64,000 bases of DNA from Zingiber officinale (taxonomy: Eukaryota; Streptophyta; Magnoliopsida; Zingiberales; Zingiberaceae). A model generated the notes under the pieces. That model saw only the letters and a list, made by a program, of their open reading frames with translations. It did no database searches and was not told where the DNA came from. The first letter of the stretch is position 1; each line of letters opens with the position of its first letter. The position numbers were made by a program, and so were the translations under genes. The DNA is taken from NCBI RefSeq assembly GCF_018446385.1, contig NC_055987.1, positions 28,898,202 through 28,962,201 of the forward strand. The letters run 5' to 3'. Shown one piece after another: positions 22,540-32,300 of the stretch.

Positions 22540-23058
22540 CTGGAAATTATTATTTGTCAGGTTATTCTTTAAATCATCATATAGGTAATAAGTGCAGGTG
22601 TTGATACATATAGCAACCAAGAGTAAGGTGAGCTAGAGTCCAGGAACTACAACTAAGTAAAAATGATCAACTTATGAATGAGACAAGAAAAAGTGCAATA
22701 GTTCATGCCCTACTAAAGTGTTATTGAATGTAATGATGTAGCATAGTTGATTAGGTCATTTCACTTGCAAGAATATCAATGAGTTGGGTACAGCAAGTCA
22801 GTCTTGCATAAAGCACAGAAGAATAATTTCTATTAATTGTGAAATAGATTCAAATTCACCTTTGCCTAACACAAGCCTATTTTAGTATAGACCAGACTTA
22901 CTATAAGATTGATCAACAAGTCAGTAGGTCACAATTAATATGATAGTGCTGACAATTTTCATCTGAGAAGAATTATTGCATGAAGCTGGATAGTAAAATT
23001 TAACAAAGTCATTAATTTGCAAAATTTTGATTATTTTCAGATTATAAACACAGGGAAA

Positions 23059-24813
23059 CTAAGAAAGTAGTGAGTGAAAGAAGCTAAAAAAGTAGTGAGT
23101 GAAGCAAAAAATGAAACTTTTGAACGGTTATATACAAAATTGGATACAAAAGAAGGGGAAAAAGACATCTATAGAATAGCTAAAGTGAGAGAAAGAAAAA
23201 CAAGAGATCTTAGCCAAATTAAATGTATTAAAGATGAATGTAATAGGGTATTAGTAAGCGATGGAGAAATAAAAGAGCGGTGGAAGAGGTATTTTCATCA
23301 ACTTTTTAATGAAGGTTTAGGAGACCAACTTAACTTAGGTAATTTAATTAGGTCAAATGAGCATCGAAATTTTAATTTTTATCGTAGAATTCAAACTTCA
23401 GAAGTAAAACAAGCTTTAAATGAGATGCACAGTGGAAAAGCCGTTGGACCAGATGATATTCCGATAGAGGTATGGAAGTACTTAGTGAAACAAGGTATTG
23501 AATGACTTACAAAATTATTTAACATGATATTAAAAAAAATATCTGATCAATAGAGGGTAAGTACTCTAGTTCCCTTATATAAGAATAAGAAAGACGTACA
23601 AAATTGTATAAACTATATGGGTATTAAACTAATGAGTTATACCATAAAACTTTGGGAAAGAGTGATAGGAAAAAGATTAAGGAATGAGACCACAGCGATC
23701 AAAAATCAATTTGGGTTCATGCTTGGAAGGTCAACAACAGAAGTTATACATCTTCTTAGACAATTAATTGAAAAATATCGGAGCAAAAACAAGATCTACA
23801 CATGGTATTCATTGACTTAGAAAAGGCGTATGATAGAGTCAAGAGAAATTATATGGAAAATTTTAAAGAGAGGTTTTAGCGTAACATATATTGAGCTAAT
23901 TAAGGATATGTATGAGGATGTAACGACTAGAGTAAAGACTTGGTGGAGTAATGAAGCATTTCCAATAAAGATAGGGTTACATCAAGGATCAACTCTAAGT
24001 CCCTATCTTTTACATTAATTATGGATGAACTCACTGCACATATTCAAGACACAGTAGTGGTGCATGTTGTTTGAGATGATATTATTTTGGTAGATGAGAC
24101 ACGTGAAGGAGTAAATGCTAAGCTAGAATCTTGGAGGAAACACTAGAAGGGAAAGGTTTTAAGCTTAGTAGATTAAAGACGGAATATATGGAATTTAAGT
24201 TTATGATATTAGAAGTAATGAAACAATTGTTAAGATAGGAGACGAGTTCCGGAACCAAGAGATTTAAATATTTAGGATCATTTTACAAAATGATGGAGGA
24301 TTGAGAGAAATGTCTTCATAGAATACAAGCGGGATGGGTGAAATGGAGGGGAGTGTTGAGTGTAAAGTACCTCTTAAACTTAAAGGTAAGTTCTATATGA
24401 TTAGACATGTTATATGGAGTGAATGTTGATATTCGAAACACGCGATGAGAGTTGCAGAGATGAGGATGTTAAGGTGGATATGTGGACATACGATGATGGA
24501 CAAAATAAGAAATGAGAGCATTAGAGAGAAAGTAGGAGTTGCATCTATTGAGGAAAAACTCAGAGAGACACGTTTAAGATGGTACGGACATGTACTTAGA
24601 CGACCAATAAATGCTCCAGTTAGGCGATGTGAAACTATGATAAACATGCATATAAAACGAGGAAGAGGAAGACCAAAAAAGACTTGGTTAGCAACAATAA
24701 AACAAGATAAAATTTATTTAAATATAGATGATGATATAATAGGAGATAGAGCTCAATGGCGTAAAATGATTCATACAGCCGACCCCACCTAGTGGGAAAA
24801 GGCTTGGTTGTTG
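23059..24813 (+). mobile_element. 5'-truncated RTE-type LINE in TPLATE intron 3
   Basis: The insert is flanked by a 16-bp target duplication TATAAACACAGGGAAA (23043-23058 and 24814-24829). It carries reverse-transcriptase fragments on the plus strand and ends with a short TTGGTTGTTG tail, as plant RTE elements do, instead of poly(A). The endonuclease domain is absent, so reverse transcription stopped early. It lies antisense to TPLATE and does not touch a splice site. Confidence 0.9.
23074..24792 (+). pseudogene. LINE reverse transcriptase, degraded
   Basis: Pieces in changing frames follow the RT order. A linker (IYRIAKVRERKTRDLSQIKC, ERWKRYFHQLFNEG) at 23074-23505 contains the GKAVGPDDIP box. 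Motif A, IDLEKAYDRV, lies near 23803-23838. LHQGSTLSPYL lies near 23970-24015. The catalytic box near 24075-24100 reads DDIILVDE but is preceded by a TGA. The C-terminal part ([31 protein letters not shown]) lies at 24445-24792. Frameshifts and stops make it inactive. The RTE assignment rests on the RT motifs and the 3' tail. Confidence 0.85.
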
Positions 24814-24829
24814 TATAAACACAGGGAAA

Positions 24830-25544
24830 TGATTATTATCAGAACTAAAGAGCATTACTAGTGGCAAGTTTGGATACGTGTTACAGTGAGATAACTGCAT
24901 CTCAACTTTTTCCCATCACAATTATGGTTTTTATTGACTACAAGCTAAATATAGCCACACAAATAACAGTATACAAAAAAGCACATTAACACTCCATAAA
25001 GCACAGTTACAATGTACATGTGCTTTTGATAGAGATCCCTATGCTACCTTACAGATACACAGAGAGAGAGAAAATAAATAAATAAAGAAGGATGCTGCTA
25101 TAGACTGTTATGTCTAATTTCTCGCTCATACGAAGAACACTCGAGGGAAAAAAATTACACACCATATTTTTTTTATCTATCTACTTGACAACTGATCAAC
25201 ACCACCAAAGAAAGCCATATGATAACCAAATAGAAACACTCGCTTTTTGGCGGCAAAAGAACAGTTAGTAGATGACCACTGTTGCTACAGCGCAAATAGA
25301 GTAATTGTTCATGTCAACGACCATAAAACATACAAGAAAATGCAGGAATAGCACAGTGAGTTAACTCAGAAGTACTCAATTTATTTTGGATACAATTTTA
25401 TTGAATAACTGGTCTATTTCTAAATTTAAACATATACGCAAATAATATCAAACTATAGTTAGATAATTGCACAAACATTTAAATATGTTAACTGATAAAA
25501 CACCTCCTTGTTGAAGTGGTCAAAACTATGAGAAAAGGACTAAC
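24830..25544. other. Remaining TPLATE intron 3 sequence before exon 3
   Basis: Intron DNA between the LINE and exon 3. No further features recognised; intron 3 otherwise spans 22540-25544. Confidence 0.45.
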
Positions 25545-25906
25545 CTACTTTCTGGTCGAGTGGAAACAAACTTTAATATCTGCAATATATAGCGGGTTTG
25601 ATGCTTGTTCACAGAGTCAGCTAAGGTGCTACCTTTAAAATCTTCAAGTTCTTTGATCAACAGCTGACCTGCTCTGGGATTCCTTACACCTAAACGTTGT
25701 GTGCAAATAAGGACAGCTTGTACATCTTGAAGCCTGTTTGATGTAGTTGCAGAAGAATCAGAGCTGAACAGTACATTGTGTATATTGGATATGATTATGT
25801 TTAACGGATCTTCTGGGTCATCAACTAGAAGTGGATCAAGACCCTCCATATCAAAATGTTCGGCAATGGCCCAGATCAATCGTGCAGATATTCTTGGTGT
25901 ATGCAC
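25545..25906 (-). CDS. TPLATE: TPLATE exon 3
   Basis: The exon starts after AAAAG with GTG CAT ACA and continues PRISARLIWAIAEHFDMEG, a good match to plant TPLATE. It has 362 nt and ends in phase 2 (AGT AG|GTTAGT), with the last codon completed by the first base of exon 4. It includes the conserved TTSNRLQDVQAVLICTQRLG. No defect was seen. Confidence 0.9.
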
Positions 25907-26554
25907 CTTTTAAAGAAAATAATTCCAATTAATAAGAAGAATAAGTTGCAAGGAAAACTAGCATATTGTCAAAATCAAAAGTTCAAAGTGTGCAAGAGAA
26001 AGGGATGAATGAGGAGATAAACTATGTTGAATAGCTATTTCCCTATTAGAATTGATGTACTATTGAGTACTCAGTACTCAATGTAGGAGGTTAAAAAATG
26101 TTAGGTGAAAAGGAGGATAAAAAATGTTAGGTTGTTTCACCAAGGAACTAACTATGATTTCACATTTTTCTAAAAGCATCCATAATGCTATAATCTCATC
26201 CTGAAAGGCAAATAAACCAGCGCGCAGAAGGTGCAGGAAGGTATCTCACATTAGATTTGTTTTGATCATAGTAGTTTAATCAAATAATGCGATAACTAGG
26301 CTAAGAGAGAGACATGGACAGAAGTTTGCAGGTTTGAAGGCTCTTTTCATTACAACATCGTACTGAGAAAAATAAACTTGAAGGTAGTTGCGAAAAAAAA
26401 AAACTTAGCCAATTACCCTAATAAATTTTCATTCTTTTCAGTAAATTCCCAAATTTTGACACATTGACAATGCATTAAACTTTCCTCCCAACCATATACC
26501 CATCCATTAAGGTTGTCAAATAAAGTTGCAGGGAAATGAGTACTAGCTACTAAC
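25907..26554. other. TPLATE intron 2
   Basis: A 648-bp AT-rich intron with GT/AG borders on the minus strand. A short direct repeat of AAAAATGTTAGGT (about 26094-26135) is the only pattern noted. Confidence 0.55.
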
Positions 26555-27149
26555 CTCTCGAAGATCCTTAATGAGTTGTAGTTGCAAGTTGCGTAATCTA
26601 GTCTCATATAAAATCTGCTCCTGGGAAGCACCATCCTTGATCCTTTTCACACCACCTCTTATGTCATAAATGCGGCATAACCTCACAAGTAATTTCAGGT
26701 AACAGTCTATGGCATAAGTCCGTCCATCACAATCCCATAAAACACATGGCCTACTCACTTCCACAACTTCCAAGGCTGACTGTCCAATTCAGTGCACCAT
26801 AACCAGTTCCATAGGCTAAAGCACCTATAACTCTACCCTCAGTTCCAGAATTCTTCTGCTCTGGAAGTGGAAGAGATAACTGAAAACAGCTTTCCACAAG
26901 TGAAGCAACTAATTCCTCTCTAAACAGGCTTTTACTTGTCACGCTGTTCAAATCATCCTTTATCCGTGCATCCTCAAAAAGTGAAGTAATGTCTGTTCCT
27001 GGGAGAGGCTTTTGTCCCCTTCGAACACTTTCTTTTGCAAAAAGATCAACACAAAGTGCTGTACGGCAAATGCATGCCAGAGCATGCATTCAATCTGACT
27101 CTGCCCTCAAGTTTCTTACCATAAAAAGCAGCCTCTTAAATAGTGAAAC
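26555..27149 (-). CDS. TPLATE: TPLATE exon 2, with a stop codon and a 2-nt deletion
   Basis: The exon follows a TTTCAG acceptor and ends GAG|GTTAGT. It encodes the conserved stretches RTALCVDLFAKESVRRGQKP, EELVASLVESCFQLSLPLPE and RPCVLWDCDGRTYAIDCYLK. Codon 20 of the exon (27090-27092) is TGA where plant TPLATE has arginine, a likely CGA-to-TGA transition. Near 26774-26780 only seven nucleotides stand where nine are expected (the EPA of NWTEPALEV), so the two halves are in different frames. Restoring 2 nt gives 597 nt, which fits the phase-0 borders. Confidence 0.9.
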
Positions 27150-27817
27150 CTGAAATCAAAAGGAACGACAGAAAAATGAGACCTACATACCCTCCAATTT
27201 CAGCTGAAATCCAGAATTAAGAAAACCTATCCCCATCAATTGAACCATCAGAGAACATAAATTGCAATTTGACCAACAATATTCAGCTATTTTTGGAACA
27301 TGGCCATATGAATTTAAGAGTGTTCGTTTTCTTCAATTGAACATAAGTGAACAATATTAGCACAGCACCTTGTGCTCTCATGTTATAGTCTTTATCAGAA
27401 ACACCATATGTTCCCAAACACTGACCCAAGACATGGAACTAACATGGAGATATCAAAGAATGGGGTCAGTGTTATTGTGTAGACTATATAATTTCAAATA
27501 GGTTCTAGACAGAGTATATAATTTGAAATAGGTTCCATATCCAAAGCAAGGGAAAGAGGTAATTTAGTTGTGTCTCCTTACCTAACAATATGTTAGACAC
27601 CGCAAAAGATAAAGAATTGGCGAGACTGCATTAGGTAGCTAGATTAACTCCAGTTGTTATTTCAATTCATAATTGCTGTCTAGATTTCATGTCTGGTTCT
27701 CTGAAAAGTAATCATTTCTGGTGAAGGTATTTGATTCATTAATTTCACTCTGCACAGATTAATCCACCTCCCGAAATAGATAAATAGGCACAGGTGAGCA
27801 GAGAATAAAGTAGATAC
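27150..27817. other. TPLATE intron 1
   Basis: A 668-bp intron with donor GTATCT and acceptor TTTCAG on the minus strand. A near-duplicate of about 20 bp (AGACTATATAATTTCAAATA and AGAGTATATAATTTGAAATA, 27480-27535) was seen; otherwise unremarkable. Confidence 0.6.
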
Positions 27818-28957
27818 CTGCATGCTAAGATCAATTAAATGAAGATTTGTAACAACAGCTCTCACAATGCTTTCTCTAGCTGAAGAGAATTCCTGCCTAT
27901 CCCAAAGAGTGAGAATAGCAATGATGGAAGCTGAAGCCCATTCCGGCTTACCTCCTGGGACATCAGCCAGGGAGAGCATATTGATCCCCACTTCAAAGAT
28001 CAGCGGTGGATCCAACGAGCTCAAGAACGGCAACAGATGAGAGACTACATCTGAAACACCGATGTGTTTCTCAGCGCTCGACGTAGGATCTACAGTGCTA
28101 GCAGAATTCCCACTGTTGCTACTCCCACCTGGTCTGGAGTGTTTCCGCAAAACCTCAGCAGAACCAGACGCCACGGCCTTGGCAGCATAGACGAGCGTAA
28201 ATACGCTGGCGCGAAAACTTTCGACGGGAAGGGCCAGTGAGCGCGTCATGAGGGCGTTGCGCTTCTTCCAGACAAGATCAATGGCAGCAACGACCCAGTT
28301 GGAGCGGATGGCGAGAGAGTTCTCGCCGTCGATGAGTTTGTCCCCTGCGAGGCGACTCATGCGCTTGGTCTCAAACTCCTGGAACAGGCGGCCAATGGCC
28401 TCGAAGGCTGCGCGGGAGACGGCATCGGAGCGGTCAAGCGTGCCCTCGGCGATGCGGACCCACCAGGCGGAGGCGCGGTCGAGGAGACCTGGGGAAGTGT
28501 GGCAAAGCAGGACGACGTCGTCGCGAGCGAGGATGCAACCGAGGGTCTCGGTGGCGGCGAGGCGTAGGGTGTCGCTGGCGGAGTCGAAGCAGGCGGCGAT
28601 CTCGCGGTGGGCGTCGGCGACGAGGCGCGGAAGACGGTGGGAGGGGAGGGCGGAGAGAATGGACACAGCGGCCGAGGCGACTTCGGGATCGGGGAAGTCG
28701 AGATCGGAACGGACGGCGGAGCAGACGGTGTCCCAAAGGTCGGGGGTGAGGCGGGTGGAGCGAATGAGGTCAAAGGCGAGCTTCTTAGAGACCGCGGAGG
28801 CCGGGGAAGCGAGGATCTCCTCGCAGGTGGACCGAGCGACCGCGGAGACATCCCGCCCCGCCGCAGACTGCTGCAGCGCCTGCAGGAGCGCCCCCGACTG
28901 ACGCAGCGCGTCGTTGGACCGCAGGTCCGCTTGGATTTGGGCGATCAAGATGTCCAT
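27818..28957 (-). CDS. TPLATE: TPLATE exon 1
   Basis: The ATG at 28957 starts MDILIAQIQADLRSNDALRQ, the highly conserved TPLATE N terminus, so the start is secure. The exon gives 380 codons of adaptin-like helical repeats and ends at a phase-0 donor CAG|GTATCT. It is strongly GC-rich near the start and drifts towards AT downstream, a gradient common in monocot genes. The open frame runs on past the donor into the intron to 27680, but that extension is intronic. Exon 1 is undamaged; a truncated protein of about 399 residues could still be made. Confidence 0.93.
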
Positions 28958-29987
28958 CTCGGCCTCAATTCCTCAATTAGTCCAGAAGAAGAAGACGACG
29001 CAGCCTCAAGATCTGTCACATCTCGATAAACCAGTCATGGCCCAAGGCCAATCTTACTTAATGGGCCTTCGATACTCACGGTGACGTCGCTTTTTCTTAT
29101 TTCTCGTGCCATACTCTCCTAGGTTGTAATTGGTGCAGAATGACCTGTCACTCGCACGCAAACACACGCGACTCATATGCCGAGCATTTGCGCAAATCAC
29201 GATTCCAAACACAGAGTTCGAGGCGCGACTTGTCCCCTGCGCAGTGCGCAGTACAAAACTAATCTGCAGCCTCTCCTTAATAAATGACGAAATTTAGCAT
29301 TACTACTGGCATAACGCCTCGCCTTCCCCTCCGCTTCGGGATAAGGATGTTTGCCTTGTGGGACATTGACAACGAAAGCTCCTCAATGTTTGTCGTGTGC
29401 AGAAACATCACGATTCAAAGGCAATAGTCGTTTCTGTGTGACATGTACGAGAAAACCTAGCTAACTTTTTATTCCTATTCTTGTGCTGAAAAAAACGTGT
29501 ATCCATGGGCGATGGAGACACTCTCGACGTGAAAATGGAAACCATTTAAAAGAGATATATAATTATCCATGGCCATCATGTCTGACTCTGATTAAACGAA
29601 ACGAAACGAAACAAAACAAAGAATTATTACTACACATACGAATTGGACGATCACTATACAAATCTTTGTCTGATAAATCTCACAATTACTTGAGCAGAAT
29701 TTTTTTTGGAAAAACAAAAGAAAGAAAAGCCAAAAAAAGAGGCAATGGATGTGTTCCCTCGCTAGCTGGGAGAACACGATCCACTAGTTTGAAGAGTTCT
29801 TCAGCTTCAGCACTCAATTATCAACTTCTGCAACTCAAATAATGAGGAGGAGAAGAAGAAGAAGTGGGTGAAATAAAGAAGGAGAAAAGGAACGTACTAA
29901 TCTCCATTGTTGTACTCCAAGCTCTGCATTGTAATTGCGTGCACCCAATTAATTAAAAACACACTGTAAATATTTCTACTTCCCTTG
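28958..29987 (-). promoter_or_regulatory. TCP-to-TPLATE intergenic region
   Basis: This 1030-bp stretch must hold the 3' UTR of the TCP gene (right) and the promoter and leader of TPLATE (left). A tandem AAACG run (ACGAAACGAAACGAAAC, about 29598-29614) lies within it. No TATA box could be placed with confidence, which is common for housekeeping plant genes such as TPLATE. Confidence 0.5.
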
Positions 29988-31598
29988 CTACTGTGAGCTA
30001 GTTTGGTGGTCTTTTCCACTGTCTTCGCCTTGCTGCTGGGAGTGGTGGTGGTGGTGGTGATCCATTGCCTGTTGGTGGTGCTCAGAATTAATGCTCAGGT
30101 TGCCGCCGCCTCTGTTGTATGCATTGAGAGCTGCCAGCATTCCTAGATTAGTCTCTGCGGTGCCGAGTCCCAGATGTTGAGCCGTCGCGGTGGGATGTTG
30201 TTGCAGAACCATGGATCCCAGCGGAAGAGCACGGCCGCCTTGGAAGTCGGAGGAGGCGGGTAAGTTTATCCGCGACATGAATTGGAGTGGCGCTTGGATG
30301 GTGCTCCCGCTGCCGGCCCCGGCGCGGTACTGCCCGGCCATGGCCGGGAAGGCCCATATGGACGGTTCCGATGGGGCTGCAGTTGAGGCCGCAGCTGCTA
30401 ATGCGGGAGTGGGGAGCATCCAGAATGCACCCCCGGATCCGGTGCTTGGGGCAACTGCCCACATTGCTGTCGCGGGGAGGACGCTGGGCGGCCGGGTTGA
30501 GAAGCCTGTACCGACATTGGCCACTTCTTGTTGATGTGGTCGTTGCTGCAATTGGAGTCCGCCGGCTGACCGCAGGGACTTGGAGGGTGACGACGGAGAT
30601 GAGAGGGCTGCTGTCCCTCCTCTCCCTTCTTGGTGTTGTGGAGTGCCATGCTGGTGCTCATCTTTGAAGAGGTCCTCTCTGAAGCGTTTCCTCAAATAAG
30701 TGTCGGCGGAGTCGGTGGCTGTGCCGCCTCCGCCTTGTATCCCCTCGCCGATCTGATCCGAGAGGAGCTGGTGCTGCTGGTGGAAGCCGAGCATTGCAGC
30801 GGCATGTGATATGCCAGCGGGGTCGGCGGAGGCGATGCCCTGGTGGTCGTAATCTGCGTGGTGGTGGGCGAGGGCGAGGGCGTGGAAAGAGAGAGGGACG
30901 GACTTGGAGGCCGGGGCGGAGAGGGAGGAGCTGCTGCTCCGAAGGGAGATGTTGAGGGTGGAGAAGTTGGCCGGGATGGTACCAGTGCCCGTAGCAGCGA
31001 TGATAGCCGGCTCGGCCTGTTGCAGCAGCCACTCTATGGTCTCTCCATCGGTCTTGTGTCCGAGCTCCCGTGTTAGCTGGAACACCCGCGCAGCGCAGAT
31101 CGCCGGCATGCGGATCCGTCGCCCTCGGCCGTCGACTTTGGTGTGCCGGTCCTTCGAGGAGCGCTTGGCCGGGGCTGGAGCAGCGACGGCGAGCTTCTTG
31201 GGCGCTCCGCCTGAACCAGCGCCTGAGGAGGAAGCGCCAGCGTGAGCCGCAGACGGGTCGGGCTTAGCGACTGTGGAGATAGCAAGGGACGCGTCTACCC
31301 CGCCGCTGCTGCCGCGGTGGTGGATGATGGAGCCCATGAAGTAAGCTCCCGGTCCGGCGGGGCCCGACTGGCTCTCGATGGGGACCAGCTCCAACGACGC
31401 CGGTCCGCTGGTGTTCCCTTGCTGCCGGTATTGGCCGTCGCCGAAGGGTGAGCGGTGCCGATGCTGCGCGGCCGGGAGCTGCAGGTGGTGCTGATCCGAG
31501 GTGCTTCGGCTGCTGTTGGTTCCGCTGCTGCTGTTGCTATTTGTCGGAACCCTTCTCGATCCTCTTCCTCCATGTCGATTATTTTCGCCCTGGTCCAT
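29988..31598 (-). CDS. Class I TCP transcription factor (PCF/TCP8-TCP14-like)
   Basis: An intronless 536-residue ORF. Residues about 146-205 form the TCP domain: basic part [20 protein letters not shown], then helix-loop-helix [20 protein letters not shown] and [12 protein letters not shown], followed by [12 protein letters not shown]. The absence of the 4-residue insertion in the basic region marks class I, which binds GTGGGNCC-type sites. TCP class I factors act in the nucleus and promote cell division, germination and growth. Outside the domain the protein is low-complexity: Ser/Gly-rich N terminus, Ala-rich linkers, and a C terminus with a six-histidine run and a Gln-rich end. The segment [22 protein letters not shown] is shared with TCP8-like proteins. 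The ATG at 31598 is the first in frame. It appears intact, in contrast to TPLATE next to it. Confidence 0.93.
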   Translation of the reverse strand: MDQGENNRHGGRGSRRVPTNSNSSSGTNSSRSTSDQHHLQLPAAQHRHRSPFGDGQYRQQGNTSGPASLELVPIESQSGPAGPGAYFMGSIIHHRGSSGGVDASLAISTVAKPDPSAAHAGASSSGAGSGGAPKKLAVAAPAPAKRSSKDRHTKVDGRGRRIRMPAICAARVFQLTRELGHKTDGETIEWLLQQAEPAIIAATGTGTIPANFSTLNISLRSSSSSLSAPASKSVPLSFHALALAHHHADYDHQGIASADPAGISHAAAMLGFHQQHQLLSDQIGEGIQGGGGTATDSADTYLRKRFREDLFKDEHQHGTPQHQEGRGGTAALSSPSSPSKSLRSAGGLQLQQRPHQQEVANVGTGFSTRPPSVLPATAMWAVAPSTGSGGAFWMLPTPALAAAASTAAPSEPSIWAFPAMAGQYRAGAGSGSTIQAPLQFMSRINLPASSDFQGGRALPLGSMVLQQHPTATAQHLGLGTAETNLGMLAALNAYNRGGGNLSINSEHHQQAMDHHHHHHSQQQGEDSGKDHQTSSQ

Positions 31599-32300
31599 GC
31601 TTTCTCCTTCCTTTCACGCGTTTTCTAATCTTCCAAACAAATCGACACCAATTCATAGCTTTTCAATTTCCTTTTCTTTGCGTACACATATTTCTAATTA
31701 TATTTTGATGTATAAAAATTTCCAAAATTAAAACTAACGAAAGGAAATTAAGGTAAATTAAGGAAAGGAAGGTGAGAAATAGAGAAAGAGATAGAAATCA
31801 CGCACCTAGTTAGGGTTTTCGGCGGGACAGCGGAGTCTTCGTGGGGCTCTCCTCTCATTGACTGTTGTCGTCGTCTCTATGCGTGATAGAGCGAAAGAAA
31901 TCAAGCACGAAAGAGAGAGAGAGAGAGAGAAAGGGAGAGCGCGAGACGGATAGAGGATTGAGAATGACCGAGAAGCAAATTATAATAAAGTACAGCTAGC
32001 ACAAAGGAATGAAAGGGAGATGGGAGGAGGTTGAGTAGGTTTAATCTCCGAACCCTAATTCCCGCAGCTTTTCCCTTTTCTTCCTCCCCTCTCTTTTCTT
32101 TCCTGACTTTTTTTTTTCTTATGTTTTATTTCTGGCTCCCTCCTCCTCCTCCCCCTTCTGATCCTTTCTCTTTCTCTTCCACACACACACACACTCCGAC
32201 TCCTGCGCTCGGTCTCGCTCTTTCTTTGCCGCTGCTTGGGGACCTGAGAAAGCAGCAGTAGGGTAGAGTAGCCCGCTCGTGGGGTCTCGGAGGGAATGCT
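31599..32300 (-). promoter_or_regulatory. 5' leader and proximal promoter of the TCP gene
   Basis: Upstream of the TCP start the minus strand is rich in CT. A pure (GA)n run lies at 31912-31931 on the plus strand, i.e. CT repeats in the sense strand, a frequent feature of plant 5' leaders. A possible leader splice donor TAG|GTGCGT lies near 31803 (minus strand). A second CT/CA-rich tract with CACACACACACAC lies at about 32181-32193. Transcription start and any leader intron are unproven. Confidence 0.5.
31912..31931. repeat. (GA)n microsatellite in the TCP leader
   Basis: About ten GA units without interruption. In sense orientation this is a CT repeat, a potential target of GAGA-binding (BBR/BPC) proteins. 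Confidence 0.85.

Larger units (their letters stand above)
5729..28957 (-). pseudogene. TPLATE: TPLATE, adaptin-like subunit of the endocytic TPLATE complex; disrupted copy
   Basis: TPLATE is a core subunit of the plant TPLATE (TSET-related) adaptor complex, which initiates clathrin-mediated endocytosis at the plasma membrane and cell plate. Seven coding exons follow plant TPLATE along its length: 28957-27818, 27149-26555, 25906-25545, 22539-22236, 21927-21805, 18391-17936, and 15338-15123 continuing at 6013-5729 across an inserted element. All introns are GT/AG and the phases agree. The joined frame corresponds to about 1160 residues, against 1176 in Arabidopsis. Defects are a TGA at codon 400 (27090-27092), a 2-nt loss near 26774-26780, a TAA at 5900-5902 in the acidic tail, and a 9.1-kb Gypsy insertion in the last exon. 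Introns and splice sites remain intact, so decay looks recent. A functional paralogue elsewhere is likely, since TPLATE is essential in Arabidopsis; small defects could also be assembly errors. Confidence 0.9.

Noticed and set aside
28248..29029. Long open frames on the plus strand opposite TPLATE exon 1
   Set aside because: They are shadows of the GC-rich TPLATE coding sequence; their translations are arginine/serine-rich and match no family.
30148..31285. Several open frames overlapping the TCP gene in other frames and on the plus strand
   Set aside because: The TCP frame is the only one with a conserved domain; the others arise from its GC-rich, repetitive codons.
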